Positions 10,001-16,000 of a stretch of 26,892 nt of DNA are shown here, piece by piece. The stretch comes from a virus. Within the stretch, counting starts at the first letter, position 1, and each line of letters opens with the position of its first letter. The notes below the pieces were generated by a model. That model saw only the letters and a list, made by a program, of their open reading frames with translations. It was not told the DNA's origin and did no database searches. A program made the translations under genes and the position numbers. The stretch spans positions 1 to 26,892 of the IMG/VR virus record IMGVR_UViG_3300044681_000709; one strand, written 5' to 3'.

Positions 10001-13000
10001 TTGACATTTGAAAATAATTCTTGGACAGTTTTGAGATTTAATCAAAATCAATTATTAGTTATAGATAGCGTTGAGGAGAGCGGACAAGACGTAACCTTGA
10101 CATTTAATGTACCTCATTCTTATGTCGAAGGTGATTTAATAGGAATAAAATATATAGGTAATCTAGAAGGGTTTTATAAAATAACCTCTATAGGTACAAA
10201 ATCTGTTACGATTACAAAAACAACAACAAGTCCTGTTTCGTTTGACCCGAGCACAATAACCTTTGTTTATGATTTTACTGTCGCTAGATTTAATAATTAT
10301 GAATCTTTAGATCAAGAAGAAATCGCATTATTAAAATCGGGAAGTAAAGTTTGGGTTGATAATAATGGTGATAAAAAATATGAAGTAATACAAAAAAATA
10401 ATGTTTATTCTAGTAAGTCTATAGTAGATTATGGAATTTCAGTTCCGCTGGGAGCTGGTACAAGAGTTGTTTATGCAGATTTATTATCTCAGACGATAAC
10501 CAGTTATCCGTCGTCCGGTTATGTTATTGCTTATTCAGAATCAATCGACAGGTTAGTTAGTAGATATCTAATTACCGCACCCGAAGAATTAACTACTCTG
10601 TTGGGTAATTCTTTTGGAAAAGGAATAGCACTAAGTCCTGATAACAGATTTTTGATCGTAGGAGCGCCGAACGCATCTGGGATCAGATCGTCATTTTTAG
10701 GCGAGTACGATTCTATGGCGAGTTATTTTGCTAGCGAGGTTGTCGAGTACGGCGGCAAGTTATGGAAGGCCAAAGAAGATATCGTTGGCGATGGTTCGTC
10801 TATAGATGTATATTCTGATAGATGGGAACCAGCAACACTGATAGAATATCTAAGTATCGGAAGAGGCCTAGGATATGCTAATCAGGGTGCTATTTTTATT
10901 TACGAATGGCAAGATCAGCAATGGAATTATAGAACAACATTGTTAAGCCCCTCTATAGATGAAAACGAAAATTTTGGTTTTGATATATCCATAGGTATTA
11001 CAGGGTCTAATTATTTTGCAGCAGTTTCTGCTCCTGGCGCCTTTTTAAATAGAGGAAGAGTTTATCTATTCACTTATAATGGAACAACTTGGTCTCATCT
11101 AGTTAATTCTGATTATGTTGGTCAATACTCTTCTGGAGCCTATTACCCAGAAGGTGCTATAGTCTATTATGACAAGAAACTCTGGCAAGCTCAGACCGAA
11201 ATAATCGGAGATGAAAGCACGATTGCTATTGACGGCATATCAACGGACTGGGTACAAATTGATCCTGTCAGCACAGAAGCTTCTTTACCTATGAATGTTT
11301 TCTTAGGTGAAGATGATGGGTCAACTATAGCATCTGGTATACTAACTGAACAATCTATATCTGAACTAATCAAACAGGGAGATAAATTCGGTCATAGATT
11401 GAATATGAATAGAGATGGTAGTATTCTAGTCATTTCCACACCTTATAGTGATGGACAATTCTTTAATAATTACAGAGGTGACTGGAATTTAACTGAAGAA
11501 TATGTCGAGAATGATGTTGTAAGATATCAGAACAATTATTATAGATTATCTAACCCAGAATTAGATATCGCTGATAGTTCTATAGTTTATACTAATATAG
11601 GTGACGATCCTTCCGACAGCGAAGCATGGATAAATGTAGGCGACAGTACTAATGTTTCTAAAGGTAAAGTCTTTATCTATCAGCGAGATCAATATAATAG
11701 GTATGTATTAAAACAAACAATTACTGCCGGTAATCTTTCTTCTCTTAATGACACTGGAATAGAAGAATCGATAGAAATGGGAGATCTATTCGGGTACGAT
11801 CTTGATATAGATTATACAGGAACAACATTGGTAATTTCTAGTCCTGAATCAGATATCAATTTTATCAATCAGGGAGCTGTGTTTGTTTTTGAAACTTCTG
11901 GTTTCTCTGATATAGAATATAGGCTTAAACAGAAATTGATAAGCCACGAAAAAACTTCAAATTCTTTCTTTGGAGCTAGTGTATCGATTAGTGCCAATAC
12001 CGAACAAATTGTAGTAGGAGCAAAAAGTGCTTCTAGCAAACTTTACACCACATTTGATTCTGTAGAAACTAAGTTTGACCAGAGCACTACAATTTTCTCT
12101 GAAAGCAACGGATATCCAGGACAAGTATATGTCTTCCAGAAAAAATCTACCAAATATCTCCTAGCAGAAAAATTAGAAGCTGATCTACAAACTTTCGAAT
12201 CATTTGGAGAAAGCCTAGATACTACAGCATCAACAATCGTAGTAGGATCACCCGGTTACGGCAACGCTAAACAGGGAATGGTGAGAATATTTAAAAAGAA
12301 TAGTTCTGAAAATTCTTGGTCCACAATATCTATCCAAGAACCGGTAGTTGATGTAGAACTAATTCATTCAATATCGTTATACGATACGTTGTCTAACAAG
12401 AAGGTAGCGGATTTAGATTACATAGATCCTTATAAGAATAAAATCCTTGGTATAGCAGAACAGGAAATAGATTATAAAACGCTTTACGATCCTGCGATTT
12501 ATTCTATAGGAAATGATCTTGTATCGGTTGATACTAGCCAGCCTTGGAGAGAAAAACAAGTTGGAAAAGTCTGGTGGAATCTAGATACAGTTAAATGGAT
12601 CAACTATGAACAAGGTGATATTACTTATCGTTCGGGAAATTGGGGCGAATTTGCGGTAGGATCTACCGTTGATGTCTGCGAGTGGGTTGAGTCTGTGCTA
12701 CTGCCATCGGAGTGGTCGGCGATCGCAGATACTACTGATGGCTTGTCGGTGGGAATTTCAGGACAGCCTGTATATCCTGACGATTCTGTTTATTCTGTCA
12801 AGCAGATTTATAATATCAATACAGGTGAGCTGTCAGAGACAAAATATTATTATTGGGTTAAAAATAAAAAAACTATTGCCGGAAATCGCAGAAAATCAGT
12901 CTATGATATTGCAGCAATAATCCAAAATCCTGCAGCAGCGAATCTACCATTTATGGCATTTACAGATTCTGATAGTTTCTTGTTCTACAATTTTGATTCT

Positions 13001-16000
13001 GTAATAACAAACAGTGAAACTTATTTAAATATTGAATACAAGAAAACACGAGGAGAGCTAACTCCGATACATCGTGAATATGTATTGTTAACCGAAGGAC
13101 AAGCTGATAGTCTACCGCCCGCATCTCTAGAAAGAAAATGGTTAGACAGCCTTGTAGGGTTTGATGAAAAAGGAAATCCGGTTCCTGATCAAAATCTTCC
13201 TATCAAACAAAAATATGGTGTGTTGTTTAGACCAAGACAATCTATGTTTGTTGATAGAGAAAAGATATTAAAGATTGTAATCGATAACATAAATTCTATA
13301 TTAGAAACAAGACCGTTCGCAGATACTGCAAATTTTGATAATTTTAATTCGGAGGACGAAGTACCATCTGAAGAATTAAATGAATATGATATTGCTGTTG
13401 ACAATTTCATCGATCTTGAACAAGTAGGTACAGCTAGATTACGTAGAGCAATTCTAACACCGGTGATAATCGACGGAGAAATCGAAAGCATAAACATTAT
13501 AGATACTGGATTCGGTTATCGAGTAGCGCCTACGATCGAGATAGAAGGTACAGGTACAGGAGCTAAGGGTATCTTGACTATAGATAGCCAAGGAAGAGTT
13601 AGCTCAGCAACTATAACAGTAAAAGGAAAAAATTATTCCTCAGCACTGATAAAAATCAGAGAATTTAGTGTGTTAGTCGAAGTAGACGAAACATCAAACG
13701 GTTATTGGAGTATATACAGTTACGACCAGCAACGTTTAGGTTTTTACAGAAGCAAGACACAGGCATATAGTGTAAAAAATTATTGGGAATATATCGATTG
13801 GTGGAAAGCAGGCTATACCGCTGAATCTAAGATTAAAATAGAAATAGACAATTTATATTTAGAGCCTACATTGGTTCTTGATATTGATGATCTTGTAAGA
13901 GTAAAAGAATACGGCACCGGCGGGTGGATCGTGATAGAAAGAACACAAGATGGCCTAGGAGATTTTGGAAGTAATTATAATCTTGTCGGCCGTCAAAATG
14001 GCACGATTAGAATTAAAGAGTCGTTATATAATACCAAGACCGAATCATTAGGTTTTGACAATGTTGGAGCATTTGATGCTACATTGTACGACCTTCAACC
14101 TTCATTAGAATTAAGAATAATACTAAAAGCGATAAAAGAAGATATCTTCAAAGATGATTTGCGTGTCGAATGGAATAACCTATTCTTTAAGTGTATAAAT
14201 TATCTATATTCTGAGCAAGAATACGTTGACTGGGCATTTAAGACTAGCTTCTTAAACGCTATACATAATGTTGGACCGCTAAAACAAAAATTAAGTTTTA
14301 AAAACGATTTCTTAGATAGTTATAGAGATTATCTAGAAGAAGTCAAACCGTATAGAACTACAATAAGAGAATTTACTAGCAGATATACCAATATCGATAA
14401 CACTAATTCTTTATTGACAGATTTTGATCTTCCTCCTGATTATTCTAAAATAGATGGAAGAATAGTTCCGGTAAGCAGTTCTTATGACAGATTATCAGAA
14501 TTCCCCTGGAAACTTTGGACAGATAACAATTATTATATAATAACTGCCATAGAGATATCTAATCCTGGTGCAGACTATACATCACCGCCTACGGTAAGAA
14601 TCGAAGGAGACGGCCAAGCTGCCGCAGCTACCGCTTATATTGTAAACGGCAAAGTTTCTGCGATCAGAGTTACTAATTCCGGGTATGGATACACAAAAGC
14701 ACCAACAATCACATTGGTGGGAGGAAACGGTAATTCTACAAATATAGCCAAGGCTGTGGCTATCATAGGAGATTCTAAAGTCAGAATGTTTGACTTAAAG
14801 ATAAAGTTTGATAGAATTAACAAAACAGGCTCATTTGAAAATTACAATTTTGATCAAACTTTCATAGCTAACGGTTCTAGTGCATCGTTTAATCTCACAT
14901 ATGCTCCCACACGGGATAAAAGTAAAATAACAGTTATTAAAAATAATCAGTTAGTGCTTTCATCTCAGTATAGCATAACCCTGTATACATCGGCCAACGA
15001 TTCTTATACTGTTATTAGAGGAAAATTAATTTTCAATGATCCTCCATTAGCAGGTGATGTGATACAAATCATATATGACAAAAACGAAGATCTCTACGAT
15101 AGTGTAGATAGAATCAACAAATATTATCAGCCTTTCTCGGGAATGAAGGGTAAAGAAATTAATCAGTTAATGACAGGTGTTGATTACGGCGGCGTTCTTA
15201 TACAGGGAACGACGTTTGACGTCACAGGCGGCTGGGATGCTTTACCTTGGTTTACAGAAGGATGGGATAGCGTTGAGTCTAATGGAGACTTCTATTATGT
15301 AATGGATATAGATCAAGCTCCAGACTCTGAAGTCGATGGTCAAATAGAACCCTACAGATCCGGAGCAGTTGTTGAAGTCTCTGGAAGATTGTATGTTGCG
15401 ATCGCAGATACAGTTGAAACAACAACCGGAACTATTATCCTTCCATTGGATGATGGATGGGAGCAGTATTGGGAAGAGTTCAGCATTACCCTACCTTATA
15501 CTCCTGCGGCTGGTCAGCAGGTAACAATTTATCTAAAACGTAATTTTGACGATCCGTACATAGGTTTATCTTTAGAAGATACATTATCTAAAAAGGTCGA
15601 TAATTTACAGTATTCTTCGGAAATTTCTCAAAATACTAGAACAATTAGAATTGATGACCCATTCTTTAGCATCTATGACGGATCAACAATACAACCCAAC
15701 GGCAGAATAAATGCTCCAGAAACTGCCCTTATGCCGACTTTTGTAGGAGACGGATCTACCAACATTATAGAATTTGTTGACCAAGAAACTGGGCTACCTT
15801 ATCTTAGATTGTTGCCCGGCGATACTTTGATATTCAGAACTATTGACAGCGACGGTTCATTGATAATCAACGATGTAAATCTTATAGATACAAATATCAG
15901 CGGAGGAAATCTTTCTTCTTTAGGATCTGCGTACCTTACAGCTACAGGAACATTAGCAGAAGAAATAATAATAGACGGTAGTGATTTGGTAAATCCTACA

